From the NCBI GenBank assembly GCA_016793165.1, contig JAEULA010000118.1:25257-89256 (forward strand): a stretch of 64,000 bases of DNA. The letters run 5' to 3'. How positions within the stretch are numbered: position 1 is the first letter of the stretch; the number at the start of each line of letters is the position of its first letter. Below, one piece after another: positions 33,797-43,341 of this stretch. Source of the DNA: Alphaproteobacteria bacterium (lineage in GTDB: Bacteria; Pseudomonadota; Alphaproteobacteria; CACIAM-22H2). The translations under genes were made by a program, and so were the position numbers. The notes under the pieces were generated by a model, which was given only the letters and a program-made list of their open reading frames with translations, was not told the DNA's origin and ran no database searches.

Positions 33797-34452
33797 AGCG
33801 CGTATCTCCGACGCAGACGGTTCACCAGGCGCGACGCGCCGAAGCAGATCACCAGGAAGACGAGCGCCACGAACAGGTAGAGCTCGGTCGGGCGGTTGTC
33901 GCGGCTGGCGACGATCTCGGCCGAAGTCAGGAAGTCGCGCAGGCCGACGACGTAGACCAGCGAGGTGTCCTGCAGCATCACGATCGACTGGGTCAGCAGG
34001 ACGGGGACCATGTTGCGCACGGCCTGCGGCAGCACGACCCAGCGCATGGACTGGATCGGCGTGAGGCCGAGCGCGAGCGCGGCGGCGATCTGGCCGCGGC
34101 GCACGCTCGAGATGCCGGCGCGGATGATCTCGGAGTAGTAGGCCGCCTCGAACATCACGAAGGCGATCAGCACGGAATAGAAGCCGCTGATCGACGTTCC
34201 GGTGATCTTCGGCACCAGCGTATAGAACCAGAAGATCACGAGGATCAGCGGCATCGAGCGCAGGAAGTTGACGTAGCCGGCGACCAGCCACGCCACCGGC
34301 TTGACCGGCGACAGGCGCAGCACCGCGAGCACGAGGCCCAGCGCGAGGCCGCCGGCGACGGCGAGCGCGGTGAGCTGCAGCGTCAGCAGCATGCCGTTCC
34401 ACAGGAACGGCGCGGCGCGCACGAGGACGCCCAGGTCGAAGCCGGCGAACAT
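33793..34452 (-). CDS. Polar amino-acid ABC transporter permease (GltK type)
   Basis: A 219-aa His/Glu/Gln-type permease with about five helices. The coupling motif SSVRRGQIAAALALGLTPIQ and ILPQAVRNMVP-like VVLPQAVRNMVPVLLTQSI are visible. Its ATG lies directly after the stop of the upstream permease (no gap), and its stop overlaps the ATPase GTG. Confidence 0.95.
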   Translation of the reverse strand: MFAGFDLGVLVRAAPFLWNGMLLTLQLTALAVAGGLALGLVLAVLRLSPVKPVAWLVAGYVNFLRSMPLILVIFWFYTLVPKITGTSISGFYSVLIAFVMFEAAYYSEIIRAGISSVRRGQIAAALALGLTPIQSMRWVVLPQAVRNMVPVLLTQSIVMLQDTSLVYVVGLRDFLTSAEIVASRDNRPTELYLFVALVFLVICFGASRLVNRLRRRYAL

Positions 34453-35178
34453 CTACTTCGACCCCACGGTGATCGCGCCGACGATGCGGGTGCGCCGCTC
34501 GACGACGCGCATGACCAGGATCACGAGGCCGGTGACGAGGCAGTAGAGCACCGTCGCGGTGGTGAAGGCCTCGAAGGCCGCGAAGGTGTACTCCTCGATC
34601 TGGCGCGCCTGCGAGGTCAGCTCCAGCACGCCGATGGTCAGCGCCAGCGACGAGTTCTTGAACACCCCGAGGAAATCGCTGGTCAGCGGCGGGATGATGG
34701 TGCGGTAGCCGACGGGCAGCAGCACGTAGCGGTAGACCTGCAGCTCGGTCAGCCCCATCGCGCGGCCAGCGTTGCGCTGGCCGCGGGGGATCGACTCGAT
34801 GCCCGAGCGGACCTGCTCCGCGACGCGCGAAGCCGTGTAGAGGCCGAGGCAGACCACGGCGGTCACGAACTGCGGGTGCGGCAGGTCGCGCTTGATCCAG
34901 CGGCCCCAGTCGGACGGCAGCAGCTCCGGCACGACGAAGTACCAGAGGAACATCTGCACCAGCAGTGGGATGTTGCGGAAGAGCTCGACATAGGCCGTGC
35001 CGATCGCGCGCAGCGGCGCGCTCTCGGTCGTGCGCGCGATGCCGATCGCCGAGCCGAGCGGGAATGCGATCGCCCAGGCGAGCAGCGCGATCAGGCAGGT
35101 GTTGCCGAAGCCGGAGACGATCCAGCCGAAATACGGATCCTTGAGGAGGATCGGCCAGTTCCAGTTGTAGGCGCCCAT
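34453..35178 (-). CDS. Polar amino-acid ABC transporter permease (GltJ type)
   Basis: A 241-aa permease starting MGAYNWNWPILLKDPYFGW, longer at the N-terminus than its partner as in GltJ. The coupling loop is SIPRGQRNAGRAMGLTELQ and the Arg/Pro motif VLLPVGYRTIIPPLTSDF. Ribosome site is weak (GGCGA), so expression may depend on the upstream gene and its long stem-loop. Confidence 0.95.
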   Translation of the reverse strand: MGAYNWNWPILLKDPYFGWIVSGFGNTCLIALLAWAIAFPLGSAIGIARTTESAPLRAIGTAYVELFRNIPLLVQMFLWYFVVPELLPSDWGRWIKRDLPHPQFVTAVVCLGLYTASRVAEQVRSGIESIPRGQRNAGRAMGLTELQVYRYVLLPVGYRTIIPPLTSDFLGVFKNSSLALTIGVLELTSQARQIEEYTFAAFEAFTTATVLYCLVTGLVILVMRVVERRTRIVGAITVGSK

Positions 35179-35208
35179 CGTCGATCGCCGCCAGCACCGC
35201 GCCCCGGG

Positions 35209-35246
35209 CGCGCGGCGCCGCGAGCCGGGGCTCGTGGCGCCGCGCG
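35209..35246 (-). repeat. Stem-loop between binding-protein and permease genes
   Basis: CGCGCGGCGCCGCGAGCC (35209-35226) pairs with GGCTCGTGGCGCCGCGCG (35229-35246): 17 of 18 positions match, with a very short loop. It lies 25 nt after the stop of the binding-protein gene and 30 nt before the permease start. In ABC operons such stems commonly protect the binding-protein mRNA and lower downstream expression. Confidence 0.88.
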
Positions 35247-35271
35247 TTCCGGGCCGGGCCGGACGTCCCGG

Positions 35272-36156
35272 TCAGTCCGGGATCGCGACGAGCTCGAAGT
35301 TCTCGCGCAGCCGCGCGCTCATCGGGTAGTCGATCTTGGTCGGCCCCGGCTCGAACCACTTCTTGTAGATCGCATCCATCTCGCCGCTCTGGATGAGCTT
35401 CGAGATCGTCCGGTTGCCGATCAGGCGCCAGTCGTCGTTGTTGCGCGGGATCATCATGCCGTAGGGATCGTAGGAGAAGTACGGACCCACGACCTCCCAG
35501 TCGGCCGGGTTCTTGGCCGTGCTCTTCAGGCCGTAGAGGACGACGTCGTCCGAGACGTAGGCGTCGGCACGGTCCTGCTCGAGATTGAGCATGGCCTGCG
35601 AGTGGTCCTTCACCTTCACGATCTCGCCCTTGAGCTTGATGCCCTTCTTGTCGACCTCGGCCTGGGCGGCCTTCTCGTTGGTCGTGCCGAGGACGGCGAC
35701 GAGCACCTTGCCGTTCATGTCCTCGATCTTCTTGATCCCGGAGCTCTTGCGCACCAGCAGCTTCGACCCGGTCAGGAAGGTGGTGTTGAGAAAGCTGATC
35801 TGGCGCGACCGGCCGATCGTGTGGGTCGAGCTCTCGCAGATGATGTCGACGGTGCCGGCGGTCAGCAGCGGGATGCGCGTCTGCGGCGTCAGCGGGACGA
35901 ACTTCACCTCGAGCTTGTCGAGCTTGAGCTCCTCCTTCGCCGCCTCGGCGATCTTCAGGCAGATGTCGATCGAATAGCCTTGCGCCTTGCCGTCCGGCCC
36001 GATGAACGAGAGCGGCACCGACGCGTCGCGATGGCCGATGTTGACGGTCTTGGTCTCCGCGATCCGCTTCATCACCGGCCCGTCCTGGGCCGATGCCGGC
36101 GCCTGCGCCAGCGCCAGCGTCGCCGCGCAGATCGTCACTGCCATGAGTCGTTTCAT
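35272..36156 (-). CDS. Polar amino-acid ABC transporter substrate-binding protein (GltI/DEBP type)
   Basis: Periplasmic binding protein (294 aa) with signal peptide MKRLMAVTICAATLALAQAPASA. Features of the glutamate/aspartate group: NIGHRDASVPLSFIGPDGK (ligand loop), GYSIDICLKI, DIICESSTHTIGR and FLNTTFLTGSKLLV. It most resembles E. coli GltI, so acidic amino acids are the likely ligands. First gene of the operon; 195 nt of divergent space separate it from the gene at 36352. Confidence 0.95.
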   Translation of the reverse strand: MKRLMAVTICAATLALAQAPASAQDGPVMKRIAETKTVNIGHRDASVPLSFIGPDGKAQGYSIDICLKIAEAAKEELKLDKLEVKFVPLTPQTRIPLLTAGTVDIICESSTHTIGRSRQISFLNTTFLTGSKLLVRKSSGIKKIEDMNGKVLVAVLGTTNEKAAQAEVDKKGIKLKGEIVKVKDHSQAMLNLEQDRADAYVSDDVVLYGLKSTAKNPADWEVVGPYFSYDPYGMMIPRNNDDWRLIGNRTISKLIQSGEMDAIYKKWFEPGPTKIDYPMSARLRENFELVAIPD

Positions 36157-36351
36157 GTTCGTCGCCTTCCTGTCTGTCGATTGCCCCGGGTCGCGCGACG
36201 GCGTGTCCCCGCTCTTCTCGCGCGAGCCGTCACAATGCCGCTCCGGGGGCGGTCCGGCAACAGCGCGCTGACGCCGGCGCGGCGGGTCGCGCCGGCCCGT
36301 CGTCTCCACTACGATGCCCCGGAACGATTGCCTCGCGGAGCGGAGAACAAG

Positions 36352-37923
36352 ATGACGAGACTGGCTCGACCGGGTCGACTGGCACGGGCGCTGGCCCTGG
36401 CGACGGGATTGCTGGCCACCCCGGCGGTCGCCCAGGACCTGACGATCGGCACGAAGCTCGAGCTCAACACGCTCGACCCGCACTTCTTCAACGGCTTCCC
36501 GTCGGGATCGTCGCTGGCGATGTTCTTCAACCGGCTCGTCGAGTTCGACGAGAATCTCGCCCCGCAGCCCGGACTGGCCCTGTCCTGGCGCAACGTCGAC
36601 GACACGACCTGGGAGTTCAAGCTGCGCCCCGGCGTCGTGTTCCACGACGGCGCGCCGTTCACCGCCGACGACGTGATCGCGACCTTCGCGCGCGTGCCGG
36701 CCGTGCCGAACAGCCCGAACTCCTTCTCGCAGTTCACCCGTCCCGTGAAGGAGCTGGTCAAGGTCGACGACCTGACCGTGCAGATGAGGACGCACCAGCC
36801 GCACCCCACGCTGCTCAGCGACCTCGACAGCGTCTTCATCGTCGGCAAGGCGGCGCTGAACCAGACCACCGCGGAGTTCAACGCGGGCAAGGTCAACGGC
36901 ACCGGGCCCTATCGCCTGGTCGAGTGGGTCAACGGCGCCCGGCTCGTCGCCGAGCGCAACGACCGGTTCTGGGGCCCGCGCGAGCCGTGGACGAAGGTGA
37001 CGGAGCGCGTCATCACCCGAGACCCGGCGCGCGTCGCCGCGCTGCTCGCCGGCGACGTCGACGTCATCGACCTCGTGCCGACCGCCGACCTTCCCAAGCT
37101 CAAGGCCGACGCCCGCTACGCGACCTTCAGCGGTCCGGCCGCGATCATCCATTACATCGCGATGGACAGCGCGCGCGACGTCTCGCCCTTCGTCACCGCG
37201 AAGGACGGCGCGCCATTGGCGCGCAATCCGCTCAAGGACCCCCGCGTGCGCAAGGCGCTGTCGCTCGCGATCAACCGCGAGGCGATCGTCTCGCGCCTGA
37301 TGGAGGGCAGCGCCGAGGCGGCGTCGCAGTTCCTGCCCGGCCGCTTCTTCGGCACGAGCCAGAAGCTGCGGCCGGACGCCTTCGACCTCGATGCCGCGCG
37401 CAAGCTGCTCGCGGAGGCCGGCTGGCCCGACGGCTTCCGGCTGGTGATGCACTCGACCAACGACCGCTATCCCAACGACATCCAGATCGCGCAGGCGATC
37501 GGCCAGACCTGGTCGCGACTCGGCCTGCGCGTCGAGATCGAGGGCGTGCCCGGCGCGATCTTCTTCGGCCGCGCCTCGAAGCAGGAGTTCAGCCTGTTCA
37601 TCGCCCAGTTCGGGACGATCGAGGCGGTCGAGGGGCCGCGCGCGCTGGTCGCGAGCTTCCTGCCCGACAAGGGCTGGGGCACCGCCAACCGCACGCGCTA
37701 TTCCAACCCCGAATTCGACGCCAGGCTCGGCCAGGCGCTCGGGCTGATGGACCCCGCGCAGCGCTCGGCCGCCGTCGCGTCGATGATCGAGTTCGCGATG
37801 GCAGAGCAGGCGGTGATCCCGGTCTTCTATCCGGCCTTCGACTTCGCGGCGCGCAAGGACCTTCGCGTGATCGTCAAGCCGCAACGACGCGCGCACGCGA
37901 TGATGATGAAGCCGGCGAACTGA
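36352..37923 (+). CDS. Orphan ABC substrate-binding protein, DppA/OppA type
   Basis: A 523-aa family-5 solute-binding protein with signal peptide ending ATPAVAQ. The family blocks NTLDPHFFNGFPSG, LALSWRNVDDTTWEFKLRPG, VVFHDGAPFTADDV and NPLKDPRVRKALSLAINREA are clear. No matching permease or ATPase is adjacent, so it probably feeds a transporter elsewhere. GGAG lies about 7 nt before the ATG. It is followed at 27 nt by the vWA-like gene. Confidence 0.95.
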   Translation: MTRLARPGRLARALALATGLLATPAVAQDLTIGTKLELNTLDPHFFNGFPSGSSLAMFFNRLVEFDENLAPQPGLALSWRNVDDTTWEFKLRPGVVFHDGAPFTADDVIATFARVPAVPNSPNSFSQFTRPVKELVKVDDLTVQMRTHQPHPTLLSDLDSVFIVGKAALNQTTAEFNAGKVNGTGPYRLVEWVNGARLVAERNDRFWGPREPWTKVTERVITRDPARVAALLAGDVDVIDLVPTADLPKLKADARYATFSGPAAIIHYIAMDSARDVSPFVTAKDGAPLARNPLKDPRVRKALSLAINREAIVSRLMEGSAEAASQFLPGRFFGTSQKLRPDAFDLDAARKLLAEAGWPDGFRLVMHSTNDRYPNDIQIAQAIGQTWSRLGLRVEIEGVPGAIFFGRASKQEFSLFIAQFGTIEAVEGPRALVASFLPDKGWGTANRTRYSNPEFDARLGQALGLMDPAQRSAAVASMIEFAMAEQAVIPVFYPAFDFAARKDLRVIVKPQRRAHAMMMKPAN

Positions 37924-37949
37924 GCTGCCCGCGCCGCGGTCCCGATCGC

Positions 37950-38651
37950 ATGCGCCGCGCCACGCGCCGCCGCTTCGTCCGCGGATCCGCCGCCGCGCTG
38001 CTCGGCGCGGCGGCGACGGTCGCGCGATCGCAGCAGCCGGCGACCGTCGACCTGCTGCTCGTGCTCGCGGTCGACGCCTCGGGCAGCGTGAACCAGGCGC
38101 GCTTCGAGCTGCAGCGCCAGGGCTACGCCGATGCCTTCCGTCATCCGCGCGTGCTCGCCGCGATCCGCTCGGGCCCGGCGCGCGCCGTCGCCGTCACGAT
38201 GTTCCAGTGGACCGGGCCGTCGATGCAGCGCTGGGTCGTCCCCTGGCAGGTGATCCGCGACGAGGCCTCCGCCGAGGCCTTCGCGGATGCGGTCGAGGCC
38301 GCGCCGCGCCAGCTCTTCGGCGGCGGCACCTCGATCAGCGGCGCGATCGACTACGGCGTACGCCTGCTCGGCGGGGCGCCGATGAGGGCGCCGCGCCGGA
38401 TCATCGACGTCTCGGGCGACGGCTGGAACAACGGCGGGCGGCCGGTCACCGCCGCGCGCGACGAAGCGGTTGCGCTCGACATCCGGATCAACGGTCTGCC
38501 GATCCTCGCGCTCGAGCCGAATCTCGACGAGTATTTCCGCGAGAACGTCATCGGCGGCCCCGGCGCCTTCGCCATCGCGGCCGACAGCTACGAGACCTTC
38601 GCGGCGGCGATCCTCAACAAGCTCGTCCTGGAGATCGCCGCCGCGCGCTGA
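37950..38651 (+). CDS. DUF1194 von Willebrand-like exported protein
   Basis: A 233-aa protein with a Tat-type leader (TRRRFVRGSAAALLGA) and a vWA-like DUF1194 domain. The metal-site motif is DASGS (in LAVDASGSVN), with IDVSGDGWNNGGRPV as the second acidic loop and FGGGTSISGAIDYG contributing the Thr/Ser. Alphaproteobacterial family of unknown role, presumably divalent-metal dependent adhesion or assembly in the periplasm. Confidence 0.9.
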   Translation: MRRATRRRFVRGSAAALLGAAATVARSQQPATVDLLLVLAVDASGSVNQARFELQRQGYADAFRHPRVLAAIRSGPARAVAVTMFQWTGPSMQRWVVPWQVIRDEASAEAFADAVEAAPRQLFGGGTSISGAIDYGVRLLGGAPMRAPRRIIDVSGDGWNNGGRPVTAARDEAVALDIRINGLPILALEPNLDEYFRENVIGGPGAFAIAADSYETFAAAILNKLVLEIAAAR

Positions 38652-38680
38652 CCGCGGCTGGACGCGGCAGGGAGACGCGC

Positions 38681-39592
38681 ATGAGCCTCTCGTCCTCGAC
38701 GCCCGCCGCGCCGCGCCCGGCAGCGCTCTGCCGGTCGTGGCTGTTCGTGCCCGGCGCCGACGAGACGGCGATCGCATCGGCGTCCGCCAGCGGCGCGGAC
38801 GTGCTGATCCAGGAACTGGAGGACTTCACGCCGCCGGCGCAGCGCGAAAAGGCCCGCGCGATGGCACCCGGCATCTACGCGCGCTGGCGCGCGGCCGGCG
38901 CCGTCGTCGCGGTGCGCATCAATCCGCTGGAGGGCGACGGCATGGCGGATCTCGCCGCGGTCATGCGCGGACGCCCCGACATCGTCGGCCTGCCCAAGGT
39001 CGGCGACGCCGCGCAGGTCGGACGCCTCGACGCCGCCGTCGCGGAGCTCGAGCGTGCCAACGGGATCGCGGTCGGCACGACCGCGCTGTGGCCGAACATC
39101 GAGCTGGCGCGCGGCCTCGTGGCGACGATCGCGATCGCCCAGGCGAGTCCGCGTATCGCCGCCTGCCTGATGGCGTCGGAGGACATGGCCGCCGATCTCG
39201 GCGCCGAGCGCGCACCCGACGGGCTCGAGCTCGCCTATGCGCGCCAGCGCTTCCTCGTCGAGTGCGTCGCCGCGGGCGTGGTCGCGGTCGACTGCCCCTA
39301 CACCTGGCGCGACGGCGCCGGCGTCGAGCGCGACGCGCGCTGGGCGCGGCGCCTCGGCTACAAGGCCAAGAGCGTCGTCGCGCCCGAGCACGCCGCGATC
39401 GTCAATCGCGTGCTCACGCCGTCGGCCGACGAGATCGCGCGGGCACGCCGTCTCGTCGCCGCCTTCGAGGCCGCGCGCCTGCGCGGCGAGGCCCGCGTCG
39501 AGCTCGATGGCGCGCTCGTCGAGGTGCCGGGCTATGCCAATGCGCGGCGCCTTCTCGCGCGCGCGTTCGAGCTCGGCATCGACACCGGCTGA
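38681..39592 (+). CDS. CitE-like aldolase/lyase (HpcH/HpaI family)
   Basis: A 303-aa TIM-barrel C-C lyase related to citrate lyase beta and malyl/citramalyl-CoA lyases. Motifs: RSWLFVPGADE, IQELEDFTPPAQREKARAM, VRINPLEGDGM, VGLPKVGDA and MASEDMAADLG. The usual LEDAV is LEDFTP here. No alpha or gamma citrate lyase subunits are present, so it is a stand-alone CoA-ester or oxo-acid lyase. GGGAG lies 8 nt before the ATG. Confidence 0.92.
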   Translation: MSLSSSTPAAPRPAALCRSWLFVPGADETAIASASASGADVLIQELEDFTPPAQREKARAMAPGIYARWRAAGAVVAVRINPLEGDGMADLAAVMRGRPDIVGLPKVGDAAQVGRLDAAVAELERANGIAVGTTALWPNIELARGLVATIAIAQASPRIAACLMASEDMAADLGAERAPDGLELAYARQRFLVECVAAGVVAVDCPYTWRDGAGVERDARWARRLGYKAKSVVAPEHAAIVNRVLTPSADEIARARRLVAAFEAARLRGEARVELDGALVEVPGYANARRLLARAFELGIDTG

Positions 39593-39702
39593 TCCCCTGC
39601 GCGGCCGAGGCGCCGTCCCCTGCCGACCGGAAGCGCGCCCCATGGCGCCGCCGTCGGATCCCGCCCCAGAGTCCGCGGTCGGGGAACGAGGTGGAGGCGA
39701 AG

Positions 39703-40251
39703 ATGCCCGGGTGTGGAAAGGCGCTGCTCGCGACGGGCCTGCTGCTGGCCGGCTGCGCGCTCGGCCCGCGGCACGATCCGAGCGGCGGCGATCCCGCGGT
39801 CGCCGCGCGCGCACCCGGCCCGTCTCTGCCTGCGCAGGTCGCGGCGGCCGCAATGTCCGGGCCGAGCGCGCTGCGCTACGACGGCGTCTATCACGGGCCG
39901 CGGCGCTACGTTCACGGCGCCTGGATGCGCACCTATCTGCGCTTCTATCCCGATGGCCGCGTTGTCGTCGTGCCGTCGGCGCGCGGGCTCGACGGCATCG
40001 CGGCCTGGCTCACGCGCGACAACCCGACGCTCGATGCCGCGGACGCCGCGATCGACGGCCCGCGCGTGTCCTTCGTCCTCGCCCCCGAGGACGAGGCGCT
40101 TGCCTTCGACGGCGTCGCCACGGCCGACGGCCTGGTACTCGAAACCCGCAAGCCGCATACAGGCTTGCGGCATTCCATGGTCTTCCGCTTCACGCCGCTG
40201 CCCCGGGCGACGCTCGCCGCCGGCCGTGTCCCGTTCGACGGCGCGCGGTGA
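39703..40251 (+). CDS. Lipoprotein of unknown function
   Basis: A 182-aa putative lipoprotein (lipobox LAGC in LLATGLLLAGCALG). After a flexible Ala/Pro/Gly linker there is a small beta-rich domain (RYVHGAWMRTYLRFYPDGRVVVV), comparable to lipocalin-like or DUF-type sheets. GTGGAGG precedes the ATG by about 8 nt. No family recognised. Confidence 0.78.
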   Translation: MPGCGKALLATGLLLAGCALGPRHDPSGGDPAVAARAPGPSLPAQVAAAAMSGPSALRYDGVYHGPRRYVHGAWMRTYLRFYPDGRVVVVPSARGLDGIAAWLTRDNPTLDAADAAIDGPRVSFVLAPEDEALAFDGVATADGLVLETRKPHTGLRHSMVFRFTPLPRATLAAGRVPFDGAR

Positions 40252-40283
40252 TAGGCTGGACGAAACCTGCCGGAGAACGACCC

Positions 40284-42605
40284 ATGCCCGACGACACGCG
40301 CCCCCGGATCACGACCACCGCGTCGCATTGGGGCACCTACGAGATCGAGACGGTCGAAGGTCGCATCACCGGCGTGAAGCCCGCCGCCGAGGATCCCGAT
40401 CCGTCGGCGATCGGGCAGTCCTTCCGCGACGCGGTCCAGCATGAGGTCCGGGTGCGCGCGCCGATGGTGCGCGAGGGCTATCTCGCCAAGGGGCCGGGGC
40501 ACGGCGAGGGCCGCGGGCGCGAGGCGTTCGTCGAGATCGGCTGGGACGAGGCGCTCGATCTCGTCGCGCGCGAGCTCAAGCGGGTGCGCGACCGCCACGG
40601 CAACGAGTCGATCTTCGCGGGCTCCTACGGCTGGGCGAGCGCCGGACGCTTCCATCACGCGCAGAGCCAGCTGCGCCGGTTCCTCAACCTCTACGGCGGC
40701 AACGTCTACCACCGGAACTCCTACAGCCTGGGCGCCGCGCACGTTCTGCTGCCGCACATCGCCGCCTCGATGTTCGAGCTGTTCGAGACGCACACGCCGT
40801 GGGACGTCATCGCCGAGCACGGCCAGCTCGTCGTCGCCTTCGGCGGCCTGGCGCTCAAGAACGCGCAGGTGAACGCCGGCGGCGTCGGCCGCCACACCGC
40901 ATTCAGCAGCATGAAGCGCGCCCACGCCAAGGGCGTCCACTTCGTCAACATCTCGCCGGTGGCCGAGGACATCCCGCCCGAACTCGAGCCCGAGTGGCTC
41001 GCGGCGATCCCGAACAGCGACACGGCGCTGATGATGGGCCTCGCGCATACGCTGGTCAGCGAAGGGCTGCACGATCGCGGCTTCCTTGCGCGCTGCTGCG
41101 TCGGCTGGGAGCGCTTCGAGCCCTATCTGACGGGCGGCGTCGACGGCGTCGCCAAGAGCGCCGACTGGGCGGCGGCGCTGTGCGGCCTGCCCGCCGACAC
41201 GATCCGGGACCTCGCGCGGCGCATGGCGCGCTCGCGCACGGTCGTCACCGTCGCCTGGGCGCTGCAGCGCGCCGACCACGGCGAACAGCCGTTTTGGATG
41301 GCGCTGACGCTCGCCTGCATGCTCGGCCAGATCGGCCTGCCGGGCGGCGGCGTGGGCTTCGGCTACAACGCGGTGCACGGCATCGGCGCCGACTTCCAGG
41401 AAGTGCCCTGGGCCTCGCTGCCGCAGGGCGAGAACCCGGTGCAGCGCTTCATCCCCGTCGCGCGCATCGCCGACATGCTGCTCAATCCAGGCGCCAGCTA
41501 CGACTACGACGGCCAGCGCCTCACCTATCCCGACATCCGCCTCGTCTACTGGGTCGGCGGCAACCCGTTCCATCACCACCAGGACCTCAATCGCCTCGTC
41601 ACGGCATGGCGCCGCCCCGAGACGATCATCGTCCACGAGCCGTGGTGGACGCCGGTCGCGCGTCACGCCGACATCGTGCTGCCGGCGACGACGACGCTCG
41701 AGCGCAACGATCTCGCCCTGGCGCGCCAGGACTCCACGATGGTCGCGATGAAGCGGGCGATCTCCCCTGTCGGCGCGGCGCGCAGCGAATTCGACATTTT
41801 CAGCGGCGTGGCGACGCGACTGGGCTTCGCCGAGCGCTTCACCGAGGGCCGCAACGAGATGGACTGGCTGCGCCATCTCTACGACGTGTCGCGTCAGCGC
41901 GCCTCGCGCGAGGGCGTCGAGATGCCGGACTTCGACTCGTTCTGGGAGCTCGGCCGCATGACGCTCGAGCGCAAGGGCCCGGTAAAGGTGATGTTCTCGG
42001 CATTTCGCAGCGATCCGGAGAAGAATCGCCTGACCACGCCTTCGGGCAAGCTCGAGATCTTCAGCGAGCGGATCGCGGGCTTCGGCTACGACGACTGCCC
42101 GGGCCACCCGGTGTGGCGTCCGGCCAAGGAATGGCTCGGCGCGCCGCTCGCCGCCCGTTTCCCGCTGCATCTCGTCTCGAACCAGCCGCGCACGCGCCTG
42201 CACAGCCAGCTCGACCCGGGCTGCACGAGCCGCGCGAGCAAGATCCGGGACCGCGAGCCCGCACGCCTGCACCCGACGGAGGCCGCGGCGCGCGGCATCG
42301 CGGACGGCGACGTCATCCGCGTGTTCAACGACCGCGGCGCCTGCCTGGCAGGCGTGATCGTCACGGATACGGTGCGGCCGGGAATCCTGCAGCTATCGAC
42401 CGGCGCATGGTTCGATCCAGCCCCACCGGGCGAACTCGGCACGCTGGAGCGGCACGGCAATCCCAACGTGCTCACGCGCGACGAAGGCTGCTCGAAGCTC
42501 AGCCAGGGGTCGGTCGCGCACTCGACCCTCGTCCAGGTCGAGCGCTTCGAGGGGCCGCTTCCCGCGGTGCGGAGCTTCGAGCCGCCGCCGATCCGCCGCC
42601 GCTGA
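40284..42605 (+). CDS. Molybdopterin oxidoreductase, biotin sulfoxide / DMSO reductase type
   Basis: A 773-aa Mo-bis-MGD enzyme. SYGWASAG (114-121) provides the Ser ligand (S119) as in DMSO/TMAO/biotin-sulfoxide reductases. There is no N-terminal Cys cluster for [4Fe-4S] and no Tat leader, which points to a cytoplasmic BisC-like enzyme. Further blocks: LGQIGLPGGGVGFGYN, VYWVGGNPFHHHQDLNRL, LPATTTLERND and the C-terminal cofactor domain HLVSNQPRTRLHSQLD. Likely reduces an S- or N-oxide such as methionine sulfoxide. Confidence 0.93.
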   Translation: MPDDTRPRITTTASHWGTYEIETVEGRITGVKPAAEDPDPSAIGQSFRDAVQHEVRVRAPMVREGYLAKGPGHGEGRGREAFVEIGWDEALDLVARELKRVRDRHGNESIFAGSYGWASAGRFHHAQSQLRRFLNLYGGNVYHRNSYSLGAAHVLLPHIAASMFELFETHTPWDVIAEHGQLVVAFGGLALKNAQVNAGGVGRHTAFSSMKRAHAKGVHFVNISPVAEDIPPELEPEWLAAIPNSDTALMMGLAHTLVSEGLHDRGFLARCCVGWERFEPYLTGGVDGVAKSADWAAALCGLPADTIRDLARRMARSRTVVTVAWALQRADHGEQPFWMALTLACMLGQIGLPGGGVGFGYNAVHGIGADFQEVPWASLPQGENPVQRFIPVARIADMLLNPGASYDYDGQRLTYPDIRLVYWVGGNPFHHHQDLNRLVTAWRRPETIIVHEPWWTPVARHADIVLPATTTLERNDLALARQDSTMVAMKRAISPVGAARSEFDIFSGVATRLGFAERFTEGRNEMDWLRHLYDVSRQRASREGVEMPDFDSFWELGRMTLERKGPVKVMFSAFRSDPEKNRLTTPSGKLEIFSERIAGFGYDDCPGHPVWRPAKEWLGAPLAARFPLHLVSNQPRTRLHSQLDPGCTSRASKIRDREPARLHPTEAAARGIADGDVIRVFNDRGACLAGVIVTDTVRPGILQLSTGAWFDPAPPGELGTLERHGNPNVLTRDEGCSKLSQGSVAHSTLVQVERFEGPLPAVRSFEPPPIRRR

Positions 42606-42620
42606 ACGCCGCCGGCGGCC

Positions 42621-43097
42621 TCAACCGGCCGTGTCCTCGCGCTTGCGACGCTGCAGCGCGTAGGCCGCGTACAGGCAGACGCCGCCGAACGCGCCCGCCG
42701 CGGCGCCGACCACCCGGCGCAGCATGACCATGTCCGCAGGCGACGTCGTCGGCGTGGAATCGAACAGCGCGGCGGCGGCGAGGACCAACGCGATTCCACC
42801 GACCAGCAGCAGGCCGAGCTGCAGAAGTCCCGCACCGAGGCCGGACATCGCGCGCCTGTCGCCTCCCGGCCCCTCGCCCCGGATCGACCGCCGCACGGCG
42901 CGCAGGCAGAGGAGCGCGATGCCGAAGGCGGCAATCGCATAGACGAGGACCGGCGCCGCCGATGCGCCGCGCCCGAGCCTTGCGAACAGCTCGAGCAGCG
43001 CGAGCACGCCGACGACCGCGGCCAGCACGCCGATGACCGCCAGCGCGACGCGCAGCCACCCGCGTGCGCGATGGTTCCCGCCCGTCGATGTCACCAT
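42621..43097 (-). CDS. Four-helix membrane protein of unknown function
   Basis: A 158-aa protein with four predicted helices (about 15-38, 47-67, 88-112, 126-148), a basic N-terminus and a basic C-terminal tail QRRKREDTAG. No conserved polar residues within the helices suggest transport. The ATG at 43097 is preferred; upstream extension is a shadow of the divergent gene. Divergent by 244 nt from the next gene. Confidence 0.72.
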   Translation of the reverse strand: MVTSTGGNHRARGWLRVALAVIGVLAAVVGVLALLELFARLGRGASAAPVLVYAIAAFGIALLCLRAVRRSIRGEGPGGDRRAMSGLGAGLLQLGLLLVGGIALVLAAAALFDSTPTTSPADMVMLRRVVGAAAGAFGGVCLYAAYALQRRKREDTAG

Positions 43098-43341
43098 GCT
43101 GTCCCCGCCCCTGTCGCCGACCTCGTGCAAGATGCCGCGCCTGCGCATGCAATGATCGCGGCGGGCCAGCATGACAGGATTCGGCAGTGGCGGCCCGCAT
43201 CGTCGCCCGGCGGCTGCGCCGGCATCCGACCGCGATCGCGGGTTGCGGCCCGAAATCTCGCACGCCTCGGCAATCGGCGCGGATCGCACGCGCGATGCGC
43301 GCCGCCGCGGTGCGGACACAATCCCGGAACATGGGTCTGCA

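Noticed and set aside
33068..35359. Apparent fusion of the amino-acid ABC ATPase with a long N-terminal extension
   Set aside because: The extension is the out-of-frame translation of the two permease genes; the GTG at 33796 gives a normal ATPase.
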